Positions 1 to 8,482 of a stretch of 64,000 nucleotides of DNA are shown here, one piece after another; position 1 is the stretch's first letter; the number at the start of each line of letters is the position of its first letter. Below the pieces are notes generated by a model. That model searched no databases, was not told the origin of the DNA, and saw only the letters and a list, made by a program, of their open reading frames with translations. The stretch comes from Hyphomicrobiales bacterium (GTDB lineage Bacteria; Pseudomonadota; Alphaproteobacteria; Rhizobiales; Xanthobacteraceae). A program made the position numbers and the translations under genes. The DNA lies in contig JADJPN010000005.1 in assembly GCA_016713235.1 (NCBI GenBank), forward strand, positions 144,346 to 208,345, read 5' to 3'.

Positions 1-554
<554 letters not shown>

Positions 555-964
555 TGTTCTCAATCCTCACGGACCGAGTGACGGCGCATTGCTTTACGCG
601 TCACGGCCTTGCATGCAGTGATGTCCTTTTCGACGTGAATGAAATCTGAATTACCGATTACCTGAGCGGCGGGCCCAAAGCCAAACGTCACACATTCCGG
701 TGATCGAGACATGGAATACCTTTCGCTCAAGCAAGATGCCCGTAACGGTTGCCAGAAGGATTATGAGACAAATCAGGAAATTGGATAGTGCGCTTACAAA
801 CCCGCGAAGCGGGCAAGTCGTTCCATCTCGACGCCAGCGCATTTCAATCTGAACGGATGTTCAGATTGATAGTTGGGGCAAACGTTTCATGAGTTCGCTG
901 ATTTGGAAATTGAAAGCCTGGAGACGGCGTTCGCTGCGAATGCGAACGCAAGCCTAAATTTGCT
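555..964. other. Intergenic region, no gene recognised
   Basis: About 410 bp separate the decarboxylase start from the remains of the secretion locus. Short open frames exist here on both strands, but none has a recognisable domain or convincing ribosome binding site. The decarboxylase promoter should lie in the part nearest 555. No clear terminator hairpin was seen. Confidence 0.5.
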
Positions 965-1235
965 CTAGCGGTCGCGGAAAGCACGTATGCCGTGATCTGC
1001 TATCGGCTTTACCAGATAGGAGAGAATGGAACGCCGGCCGGTCTCGATGAACGCTTCGACTGGCATGCCGGCAACGAGCTTTACGCCGCCCAGCCGCGAC
1101 ACCTCCTTGTCGGAAAGCGCAATGCGGGCGACAAAGTAGCCAACGCCGGTGCGCTGCTCGAGTACGATATCGGCAGATATCTGCGAAACCGATCCAAAGA
1201 CCTCGGGTGTGGTCCGCTGGCCATGCGCCGACGAT
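965..1235 (-). pseudogene. 3' remnant of an HlyD/PrtE-type membrane fusion protein gene
   Basis: Only the C-terminal 85 or so codons of a type I secretion membrane fusion protein survive. The frame reads GQRTTPEVFGSVSQISAD and later GMPVEAFIETGRRS, ending SYLVKPIADHGIRAFRDR and TAG. This matches the C-terminal periplasmic and anchor segment of the PrtE/AprE subgroup, where GMPxExFIxTGxRxxLSYL is typical. The first roughly 340 residues, including the N-terminal membrane helix and coiled coil, are missing. The remnant is joined out of frame to an ABC exporter gene near 1212-1230. No start or ribosome binding site belongs to it, so I call it a pseudogene. Confidence 0.8.
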
Positions 1236-2387
1236 TGCGCGGGCGAGCGAGGACTTTCCCGCTGCGTTCGGCCCGATGATCCCGACCGCACTGCCGGCTT
1301 TGATCTGGAATGTTGCGTCTTGGATGACAATTCTCCGCTCGCCGGGCGGAGCCACGCTCACGTGCTCAACGGAAAGCGTTGACTTCGGCGCCGGAAGTTC
1401 GAGCGGTGCCGATCCGGCAGGAACTGCCGCAAGCAAACGGTTCAGGCGCACCCAACTCTGCCGGGCATTCACGAACTGACACCAGTTCGCGATTGCGGTT
1501 TCGACCGGCGCCACCGCACGCGCGCCGAGGATGGAGCCGGCGATAATAATGCCGGGCGTCGCCTCGTTATTCAGGACGAGCACCGCTCCGACCGCAAGCA
1601 GCGCCGATTGCAGGATCATGCGCAGAATGCGCGACATGGAACCGAAGCCACCGGAGATGTCGGAGGCGTCCTGCTGCTGGCGGATGTAGTCCATGTTGGA
1701 CTGCGACCAGCGCTGGCGCATGCGCGAGCCCATCCCCATCGCATTCAGAACTTCCTCGTTCCGGTAGCTCGCTTCGCCGATATTGTTGCGCCGCGCGGAA
1801 AGTTTCGCCGCCGTCTTCAGCGGCGCGCGAACCCAATATTCGGTCAGCGCGGTCAGGCTCACGAGGATGATCGCACCAATGAGCGCGGTGAATCCGATCC
1901 AGAAGTGGAAAATGAAACAGATCAGCAGATAGATCGGCAGCCAGGGCAGATCGAACAGCGCGGTTGGCCCAAGCCCGGAAAGGAAGCCGCGGATTTGATC
2001 GAAGTCGCGGATGGGTTGCAGTCCGTCGCCCTGCCGCACGCTGCGCAGCGGCATACGGATGACGGCGTCGTAAATTCTCTCGCTCAGGCGCTCGTTCAGG
2101 TAGCCGCCGATCCGCACCAGTACGCGGCCGCGCAGCAGATCCAGCACGCCCAGAAATGAAAAGAGCACCAGCGCGAGAATAACGAGGCCGACGAGCGTCG
2201 GAACGGAACGGCTCGGCAGCACGCGGTCGTAGATCTGGAGCATGAACAATGCTCCGGTCAGCATTAGAATGTTTATGAAAAAGCTGAACAGGCCGATCGC
2301 CGCGAAAGCCTGCTTGCATTCGCGAAGGGCATCCAAGAGCTGGGACTGCCCGCCATTCGATGGAACGCCTGGAACCTGCCCGTGCAC
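1213..2387 (-). pseudogene. 5' part of a type I secretion ABC exporter gene (PrtD family), truncated after Walker A
   Basis: Encodes the membrane domain of a PrtD/HlyB-type exporter: several hydrophobic helices (for example FFINILMLTGALFMLQIYDR, and a segment ending YLLICFIFHFWIGF), then the start of the nucleotide-binding domain with Walker A GPNAAGKSS at about residues 377-385. PrtD proteins are usually near 580 residues. Homology stops at VGAWPA, and what follows in frame to 954 is meaningless sequence. The signature motif, Walker B and H-loop are absent, so the product cannot be an active ATPase. The start is a GTG at 2387 with a GGAG-like site upstream. The 3' end is fused to a membrane fusion protein remnant, which implies a deletion spanning both genes. 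Confidence 0.8.
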
Positions 2388-3075
2388 GCGTAGCCACTCC
2401 GGAAAATACTGAACCCTACGCTGAGGATTTCTTCTGCGCAGCTTGATTGCGATATGGTATTATATTACCGTGCTACGCCCGCTACCAAGTAGCGAGTGAC
2501 GTCATCGGAGGACGTCTAGAGCAGTGCGATGATCGACACTACGGTCGGCGCGAAGTTTATTGCATCTACAGTGTATTAGCCAGCGCAACGTCTTGGCCGT
2601 CGATGGCGGCCATTTCAGAACAGCAAGAGTTGAACGCACCGACGCGCGTGAAGTTTTATTTCAGCAATGGCCCGCAGTCCGCCCTGCTTGATCTTTAGCC
2701 TGCCATCTAAAAGTCCCTCCCCACGATGCGCACTTTTGCTGCTGCGATTCGCATTCGGTTATCCAAGACGATCGCCGCGATCCCGGCTTCACAGGTTCAG
2801 CAAGAACATTTCAGCGGGAAAGAGATCGCCAAGGAAGGCACGTACTAGAAGGTAAACCCAACCATCGTGGCATCGGCCTCAGTCCAGAGGAACACACGCG
2901 AAACGATGAGATAATGTGTTGCTGCTCGGGCTCGCGAACGGCGACGCTAAGACTCAACTTATAACACCGCGCCTGAATGGCACTGCACCGTTGATGGATC
3001 GCGCAGCTGGTACTTCGGAATTGCACTCACCTCCCGAAGCACGCCGCGGTCGGTTGGACACCTCGGCCGTGGAGG
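2388..3075. other. Intergenic region, no gene recognised
   Basis: Nearly 700 bp between the exporter remnant and the ArsR-type gene. Short open frames occur on both strands, but their translations resemble no family I know and have no clear ribosome binding sites. The base composition is somewhat more AT-rich than neighbouring genes. It may hold debris of the damaged secretion locus, such as its lost substrate gene; nothing visible proves this. Confidence 0.4.
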
Positions 3076-3750
3076 TCAGTGCGCGATAGCGCTTTCTGCG
3101 ACCTTCCTGCCCTCCGCTTTCCACTCCGGAAAGCCGTCTTCCATGCGCCGCACGCGGTAGCCTTGCGCACGTAATTGCGCCGCGGCTTCAAACGAAAGAA
3201 TGCAGTAAGCACCGCGACAATACGCAACGATCTCTTTGCGCTTCGGCAATTTCGAAAGACGCTGTTTCAATTCCGCCATAGGGACGTTCAGCGCGCCCGG
3301 AATATGTCCTGCATTAAACTCGCCGGAAGGACGCACATCGATAACGGTGACCGCGTTATCCTTCATCAGGCGCGAAAGCTCGCTCCGGCTCACCGCATCG
3401 GTGCCGTCGAGCGAAAGAAAATCCTTGCGCACGACCTGGCGAAACTCAGCAACGCCTATTTCGGCGATAGAGCGCACCGCAGCCACTGCGTGCAGCACGC
3501 GCGCATCGGCAAGCTGATAAAACACCTGCTTACCTCGCCGCTCGGAAGCAACGCAGCCGAACCGGCGTAATAGCTGTAGGTGCTGAGAAGTATTGGCAAC
3601 GGACTGCCCGATGAACTCCGCGAGGCTTTCTACCGATCTGGACCCTTGCGCCAAGCACTCGATCAGCTCGAGCCGGTGGGCATGTCCGAGACAGCGTGCC
3701 ACCTCTGCGGTCCACGCCAGCAATTCCTGTTTAGGGTTACGTTTCGGCAC
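3076..3750 (-). CDS. ArsR-family repressor fused to a rhodanese domain
   Basis: 224 residues in two modules. Residues about 10-95 form an ArsR/SmtB winged helix; SVANTSQHLQLLRRFGCV is the recognition-helix region. Residues about 115-215 form a rhodanese domain ending in VAYCRGAYCILS, where C178 is the expected persulfide-forming cysteine, with a second cysteine at C183. Such fusions are known sulfur- or metalloid-responsive regulators, though the ligand here is unknown. It is transcribed divergently from an MFS transporter, and a perfect palindrome lies in the 70 bp between them. This suggests self-repression plus control of the transporter, with de-repression through sulfur chemistry at the rhodanese cysteine. 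The ATG at 3750 fits the domain start. Confidence 0.88.
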   Translation of the reverse strand: MPKRNPKQELLAWTAEVARCLGHAHRLELIECLAQGSRSVESLAEFIGQSVANTSQHLQLLRRFGCVASERRGKQVFYQLADARVLHAVAAVRSIAEIGVAEFRQVVRKDFLSLDGTDAVSRSELSRLMKDNAVTVIDVRPSGEFNAGHIPGALNVPMAELKQRLSKLPKRKEIVAYCRGAYCILSFEAAAQLRAQGYRVRRMEDGFPEWKAEGRKVAESAIAH

Positions 3751-3765
3751 GGCGACCTCGTTGAC

Positions 3766-3789
3766 TCATTCAAGAGAATACTTGAATGA
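3766..3789. promoter_or_regulatory. Perfect inverted repeat, probable ArsR-family operator
   Basis: Arms TCATTCAAG (3766-3774) and CTTGAATGA (3781-3789) are exact reverse complements separated by AGAATA. The ATTCAAG...CTTGAAT core resembles operators of ArsR/SmtB repressors. It lies 16 bp upstream of the ArsR-rhodanese start and 31 bp upstream of the proposed MFS start, so one dimer could shut both divergent promoters. Confidence 0.75.
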
Positions 3790-3820
3790 TCCCGATAAGA
3801 AAAGGCCCCGGAGGATTGCT

Positions 3821-5020
3821 GTGACCGACGTAACCCAGGATCAATCAGTCGTTCGCAGAAACATATTCATTCTAACCGCCGCCCAAGCACTCGGCGCGGC
3901 GAGCCCTCCCATTATTATTTCTCTCGGCGGACTTGTCGGGCAGACACTCGCGCCCTCGCCCAATCTCGCGACGCTCCCCGTTAGCGTTTACAGTTTGGGA
4001 TTAGCCATCGGGACGCTTCCTGCCGCATTCTTTATGCGCCGCCTGGGACGCCGCAACGCATATCTGCTCGGAACGCTTTTCGGTTTCGCATCGGGATTGA
4101 TCGCGACGTTCGGAATTTCGGCGGCATCCTTCGCGCTGTTCTGCTTGGGTACCTTCACCGCCGGATTCTACGGTGCCTACGTGCAAAGCTATCGCTTCGC
4201 CGCGACTGACATGGCGACCGGCGATCAGCGAGCGAAGGCGATCTCGTGGGTGATGGTCGGCGGATTGATCGCTGCCGTTATCGGACCTCAGCTCGTGATA
4301 TGGACGCGAGACGCGCTGCCGGGAAGCGGTTTTGCCGGCAGCTTCCTGAGTCAAGCCGTGCTCGCTCTCCTCGCGATACCCGTTCTGTTTTTCCTGCGCG
4401 CGCCGAAGCCGAGCGCGACCACCGGTTCGCAAGTGGATGGCGGGCGCACCGCAATGCAACTGCTCGCGACTCCGCGCTTCCTGATCTCGGTGATTGCGGG
4501 TGTCGTTTCCTATGGACTCATGACGTTCGTCATGACCGCTGCGCCTATCGCCATGGTGGGGCACGGGCATTCGGTGGATCACGCCGCGCTCGGGATTCAG
4601 TGGCACGTCCTCGCCATGTTCGCGCCGAGCTTTTTCACCGGCTATCTCATAAACTGGTTCGGCAAGGAAAAGGTTACGGCGGCGGGGCTGCTTCTGATCG
4701 CGGTTGCAGGAGCCGTCGCACTATCGGGACTTCATCTCGCGCACTTCTGGGTCTCGCTAATCATCCTCGGCCTCGGCTGGAACTTCGGCTTCATCGGCGC
4801 AACTGCGATGGTCGCCGCCGCGCACCTGCCGAACGAGCGCAGCAGAGCGCAAGGCACGAACGACTTCATGGTGTTCGGTGTTGTCGCCGCGGCCTCGTTC
4901 TTTTCGGGCAACCTGCTCCACGCCTCGGGCTGGCAGGCAATCAACTGGCTGATTTTCCCGGCCGTGGCGTTCGTTCTCGTGCCGCTGGTTTGGCGGGCAG
5001 CATCCAGCGCGAAACCATAG
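3821..5020 (+). CDS. MFS transporter
   Basis: A 399-residue major facilitator protein with about twelve hydrophobic segments and a GRRNAYLLG-type cytoplasmic loop after the second helix, as in MFS motif A. I chose the GTG at 3821 because GGAGG at 3810-3814 sits six bases upstream and the hydrophobic core begins soon after (NIFILTAAQALG). The longer open frame extending upstream to 3593 would run through the operator and the divergent gene. Substrate is unknown. Pairing with a rhodanese-ArsR regulator suggests efflux of a sulfur or metalloid compound, but this is inference from context only. Confidence 0.85.
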   Translation: MTDVTQDQSVVRRNIFILTAAQALGAASPPIIISLGGLVGQTLAPSPNLATLPVSVYSLGLAIGTLPAAFFMRRLGRRNAYLLGTLFGFASGLIATFGISAASFALFCLGTFTAGFYGAYVQSYRFAATDMATGDQRAKAISWVMVGGLIAAVIGPQLVIWTRDALPGSGFAGSFLSQAVLALLAIPVLFFLRAPKPSATTGSQVDGGRTAMQLLATPRFLISVIAGVVSYGLMTFVMTAAPIAMVGHGHSVDHAALGIQWHVLAMFAPSFFTGYLINWFGKEKVTAAGLLLIAVAGAVALSGLHLAHFWVSLIILGLGWNFGFIGATAMVAAAHLPNERSRAQGTNDFMVFGVVAAASFFSGNLLHASGWQAINWLIFPAVAFVLVPLVWRAASSAKP

Positions 5021-5110
5021 GCGTGCGGGAGCCTCGGCCGATACGGTAGCTTCTCGGTAGCTACGGCGCATTGGTGCGCGACTGAGGTTGGGCTAACCCC
5101 TTGGGGAAAT

Positions 5111-5185
5111 TGGTGAGCCCGGATGGGATCGAACCATCGACACCCTGATTAAAAGTCAGGTGCTCTACCACTGAGCTACGGGCCC
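5111..5185 (-). tRNA. tRNA-Lys (anticodon UUU)
   Basis: Read on the minus strand, the 75-nt sequence starts GGGCCCGTAGCTCAGTGGT and ends with an encoded CCA. The acceptor stem GGGCCCG pairs with CGGGCTC (one G-U). The anticodon stem-loop is CTGAC-TTTTAAT-CAG-like with anticodon TTT at 5151-5153, and the T-loop reads GGTTCGATCCC. All arms of the cloverleaf are present. Confidence 0.97.
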
Positions 5186-5243
5186 GCCGGGCGGGACTGG
5201 TACGGGCCCATGCCATGCCCGTCAAGACGCGGAAGCACCCTGC

Positions 5244-6014
5244 TCAGGAAAAGATGCTCTGTGGCAACAGGAAAGGCCCGGACGGTACGGCACCGACCCG
5301 CGCTTTTACCCCGTAGAGCGCGTGGATCAAGTCGTCGGTGACGATCTCGGCCGGTACCCCACGTGCGATCACGCGTCCCTCACGCATGGCGACGATTTCG
5401 TCGGCCGCCATCACCGCCAGATTCAGATCGTGCAAGACCGCGAGTACGCCCCCTCCGGCGGCCGCATGGCCGCGCGCGATTCGCAGTGTCGCCAGCTGAT
5501 GCGGAAGATCGAGACTTGCGGTCGGCTCGTCGAGCAGCAGGTAGCCGCTCCCGCCATTCGCCCAAAGCTGCACCAGAACGCGTGCGAGTTGAACGCGCTG
5601 GCGTTCGCCTCCGGAAAGCGTGTCATAGACCTGCTCGCGCGCGCGCAGCATATCGACTTCGATCAACGCCCGTTCCGCGAGGGCCGCGCCTTCCCGGCGC
5701 GGAAAATATTGCGGCAAGCCCAATGCGACGATCTCCGCCGCAAGAAACGGAAAAGCGACCACCACGGACTGCGGCAGTACTGCTCGCTTCCTCGCAAGCG
5801 CCCCCGCATCCCATTGCGACAGGGACGCGCCGTCCAGCGTCACGCTTCCGCTGTCGTAGCGGCGCTCGCCCGCCATGACTTTCATAAGCGTCGATTTGCC
5901 GGCGCCGTTCGGTCCCACGATCGCGACGACCTTACCCGGAGTCAGCGACAGCGAAGCGCTATCGAGAATGGTTTACGCACCCACCCGGATGGAGATATTC
6001 TCGGCGGCGTACAT
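5244..6014 (-). CDS. hmuV: Heme ABC transporter ATP-binding protein HmuV, with an in-frame stop at codon 14
   Basis: ATPase of the heme importer HmuTUV. The frame from ATG 6014 is 256 codons, normal for HmuV, with Walker A GPNGAGKST at codons 34-42, signature LSGGERQ and Walker B YLLLDEPTASLD. It follows hmuU with a two-base gap. Codon 14 (5973-5975) is TAA where homologues have lysine (MYAAENISIRVGA, stop, TILDSASLSLTPG), and the frame is intact on both sides. Unless it is a sequence error or read through, only a late restart such as GTG at codon 33 (5916-5918) is possible. That product would begin at Walker A and lack the first beta strands and the adenine-contacting loop. Annotated as a gene because everything else is intact. 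Confidence 0.8.
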
Positions 6015-6016
6015 TT

Positions 6017-7102
6017 TCAGCCGAAGCTCCGTTTGTTCCGCCGCAGCAGCCAGATGAAGAACGGCGCGCCGATAAGCGCCGTGACCACGCCGATCGGAAG
6101 TTCGGCCGGCGCCGCGATCGTGCGTGCGAAAATATCCGACGCGGTCAGCAGTGCCGCGCCAAGTAGCGCGCTGCCGGCGATCAGCGTCTTGTGCGAAGGT
6201 CCTGCACTCAGGCGCAACAGATGCGGCACGACAAGACCGACGAAGCCGATGATGCCGCTCACCGCGACCGCCGCACCGACGCCAGCGGCGACGATGACAA
6301 TGGCGATCCGTTTTATGCGCTCGACATTCACGCCGGTGTGAAACGCTTCCGCCTCTCCCAGCGCGAGCACGTCAAGCCCGCGTGCGATCCAGAACGAGAT
6401 TGCGATGAGTACAAGCGCAAACGGCAATGCCAGCCCGACGCGCTGCCACGTTGCGCCGCCAAGGCTGCCGAGCGTCCAGAACGTGAATTCACGCAACTGC
6501 TGATCGCTTGCTACAAAAATAATCAGCCCGGTCGCTGCGCCTGCGAGCGCGGCCAACGCGATGCCTGCGAACAGCAGGTTTGCGACCGAGGTTCGCCCTT
6601 CATGTGTCGCGAGCCGATGCAGCAAAATAATTGCCATAAGACTTCCCGCGAAGGCTGCTACCGGCAAGGCGTGGTTCATAACGAAGTGCGGCACATACGG
6701 CGCAGCGAAACTGCCGAACACGATCCAGGCGACCGCAGCCAGTGCCGCTCCGGGCGAAATCCCGACAAGACCCGGGTCAGCAAGCGGGTTTCGAAACACG
6801 CCCTGCAAAATCGCCCCGGCCACTGCGAGTCCCGCGCCTACGATTACCGCCAGCACAGTGCGCGGTAATCTAATGTCCAGCACGACGATTGCATCGCGCG
6901 CATCGATCGACGACGAACCGCGAACGCCAAAGAGACCGTCCCAGAGGATCGAAACTACCTTCCCCGGCGCAATCACGACCGGACCGATCGCAAGCGAAGC
7001 GAGAAAAGCCGCGATCAGCAGCAATGCGCAGCCGGCGAGAATGGTGCGCGTTCGCCCCGCCCGCCGCCACGAGACGCCCAACGCGGCGTCCCCGGCAATC
7101 AT
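6017..7102 (-). CDS. hmuU: Heme ABC transporter permease HmuU (FecCD family)
   Basis: 361 residues with about ten membrane segments typical of FecCD/BtuC permeases. It forms the inner-membrane channel through which heme passes from HmuT, driven by HmuV. Recognisable family blocks include DIRLPRTVLAVIVGAGLAVAG, GIIGFVGLVVPHLLRL and LPIGVVTALIGAPFFIWLLR. The start overlaps the hmuT stop by four bases (ATGA), indicating translational coupling. A short cytoplasmic N-terminus precedes the first helix. Confidence 0.93.
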   Translation of the reverse strand: MIAGDAALGVSWRRAGRTRTILAGCALLLIAAFLASLAIGPVVIAPGKVVSILWDGLFGVRGSSSIDARDAIVVLDIRLPRTVLAVIVGAGLAVAGAILQGVFRNPLADPGLVGISPGAALAAVAWIVFGSFAAPYVPHFVMNHALPVAAFAGSLMAIILLHRLATHEGRTSVANLLFAGIALAALAGAATGLIIFVASDQQLREFTFWTLGSLGGATWQRVGLALPFALVLIAISFWIARGLDVLALGEAEAFHTGVNVERIKRIAIVIVAAGVGAAVAVSGIIGFVGLVVPHLLRLSAGPSHKTLIAGSALLGAALLTASDIFARTIAAPAELPIGVVTALIGAPFFIWLLRRNKRSFG

Positions 7103-8052
7103 CGCGTCGCTGCCGGCCCCGCCTCAGTCCACGGCCGTGGCGGCAACTGCGGTAGAGCAAGTTCGGGATAGATCGAGGAAGCCAGCTTCTGCGCACCATG
7201 GGCTGCGCGCGGGCCGAAGCTCAAATAGTAGGACGGTATCGACAGGAGGCGTTTGTCGCGCGCCGCTGGCGTGCCTGCGAATGCAGGCAGGGCAAACATG
7301 ACGTCAGCCTCGAGCCCCTGATTGCGCTCGAGCAACGTAACGACCGCCTGCGGCTGCGCAGCAAGCGCGGCTTCCGCCGTTACCGGCTTGAAGCCAGTCA
7401 GACCCTTGATCGCATTATCGACGCCAGCGAGCTTGAAAATTCCCTGCGCGCTGCTGCCCTCACCGGCAACCGTCGGCGTGCCGCTGCCGACCGCAAGCAC
7501 AAAGACGGCGCTACGCCGCGCCGCGATCTTTTCGCGCATCGCTGCGACGGCGGTGAAATCTTCAGCGATCTGCTTCGCCATCGCTTCGCCCTTCTCTGCG
7601 ACACCGAGCGCCTGCGCGATAAAACGAACTTTCCGGAGCACGCTCGCCTCATCGTATCCTTCCGGAACGACCACGAACGGCACGGAAGCGCGCGAGAGAA
7701 CTTCGACGGCGTCCGGCGGGCCGGATTCTTCGATCGCGAGAATAATTTTCGGCGCAAGCGCGAGGACGCCTTCGGGTGCAAGCGCGCGCATATAGCCCAC
7801 GCTTGGCTTGGACTTAACCGAAGCGGGGAAATTGCTGGTGATATCGACGGCGACGACCCGATCGCCGAAGCCGAGCGCATACACGATCTCGGTAACAGCG
7901 CCGCCGACCGTTACGATGCGTGACGTATCCGCGATTTCATGCGTGCGTCCCGATGCATCCTCGATCGTCCACGCATCCGCATGTGCGACCACGAATGATC
8001 CTACAAACATAATTGCCGCATAAGCGGCGATGCGAATGCGCGCGCGGATCAT
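7099..8052 (-). CDS. hmuT: Periplasmic heme-binding protein HmuT
   Basis: 317 residues with a cleavable signal peptide ending near VVAHA (residue 25), followed by two lobes of the class III binding-protein fold. SVGYMRAL places a tyrosine at residue 87, corresponding to the axial heme ligand of ShuT/PhuT-type proteins. Adjacent genes encode the matching permease and ATPase. The C-terminus overlaps the hmuU start by four bases, and the start overlaps the end of hmuP, so hmuP-T-U-V is read as one operon. Confidence 0.92.
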   Translation of the reverse strand: MIRARIRIAAYAAIMFVGSFVVAHADAWTIEDASGRTHEIADTSRIVTVGGAVTEIVYALGFGDRVVAVDITSNFPASVKSKPSVGYMRALAPEGVLALAPKIILAIEESGPPDAVEVLSRASVPFVVVPEGYDEASVLRKVRFIAQALGVAEKGEAMAKQIAEDFTAVAAMREKIAARRSAVFVLAVGSGTPTVAGEGSSAQGIFKLAGVDNAIKGLTGFKPVTAEAALAAQPQAVVTLLERNQGLEADVMFALPAFAGTPAARDKRLLSIPSYYLSFGPRAAHGAQKLASSIYPELALPQLPPRPWTEAGPAATR

Positions 8053-8264
8053 TTGGTGAGGATCAACTTGTTCAGCGCGGTCAGGCGCAGCCGATACACT
8101 TCACCTTCGTGCCCGATCGTAATTTCTTTTGTTGCGACAAAAAGATCACGGCTCTCGAGGCGGTTGTTTGCAATCTCAATCGATCGCGCCTGCGAAGCGT
8201 CCGGTCCGGCCTGACCGATAACTCCCATCGTTTCCGTCTTTTTCGGCATCGAAGAACTATTCAT
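8049..8264 (-). CDS. hmuP: Hemin uptake protein HemP/HmuP
   Basis: Small protein of about 71 residues with the HemP signature in its second half: residues LESRDLFVATKEITIGHEG then YRLRLTALNKLILTK. In Bradyrhizobium and Burkholderia HmuP acts as a positive regulator of the heme receptor gene. I chose the ATG at 8264; an upstream TTG at 8300 and a later ATG at 8249 are alternatives, and none has a strong ribosome binding site. It opens the hmuPTUV operon and is divergent from the receptor gene. Confidence 0.85.
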   Translation of the reverse strand: MNSSSMPKKTETMGVIGQAGPDASQARSIEIANNRLESRDLFVATKEITIGHEGEVYRLRLTALNKLILTK

Positions 8265-8292
8265 TGGCTGCGTACTTCGTCTCTTTTGAACC

Positions 8293-8318
8293 GTTCTCAA
8301 CTAACCGTAGTTTAGAAC
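8293..8318. promoter_or_regulatory. Near-perfect palindrome in the heme-locus divergent promoter region
   Basis: GTTCTCAACTA (8293-8303) and TAGTTTAGAAC (8308-8318) pair with one mismatch around a four-base centre. It lies between hmuP and the receptor gene in an AT-rich stretch. Its TTTAGAAC half resembles the A/T-rich, TTTAGAA-like iron-control elements bound by Irr upstream of Bradyrhizobium heme genes. Irr or a Fur-family regulator is an inference. Confidence 0.5.
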
Positions 8319-8482
8319 TGTTTTTATCTAGTGATTTCAACGACTTGATCGTCGTACGCCTTGTTGTTACGGATAGCAAATAATTTGCGAGACGCGTGTT
8401 GTCTCGCACTGCCCGCCAGCTAGCTGCATGAACAATGCTGCCCGCGAGCACCCGGCATCACAATAAACAAGACGGGGCTCAA

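Noticed and set aside
651..842. A short minus-strand frame with a hydrophobic segment (SNFLICLIILLATVTGILL)
   Set aside because: It could be a one-helix protein, but it has no ribosome binding site and no recognisable family; not enough to call.
3593..3820. Upstream extension of the MFS transporter
   Set aside because: The extra 76 residues are not hydrophobic or conserved, run through the operator and overlap the divergent regulator; GTG 3821 has a proper GGAGG.
5111..5185. tRNA-Lys as an integration site for a mobile element
   Set aside because: No integrase, no duplicated tRNA 3' end and no sharp composition change were seen nearby.
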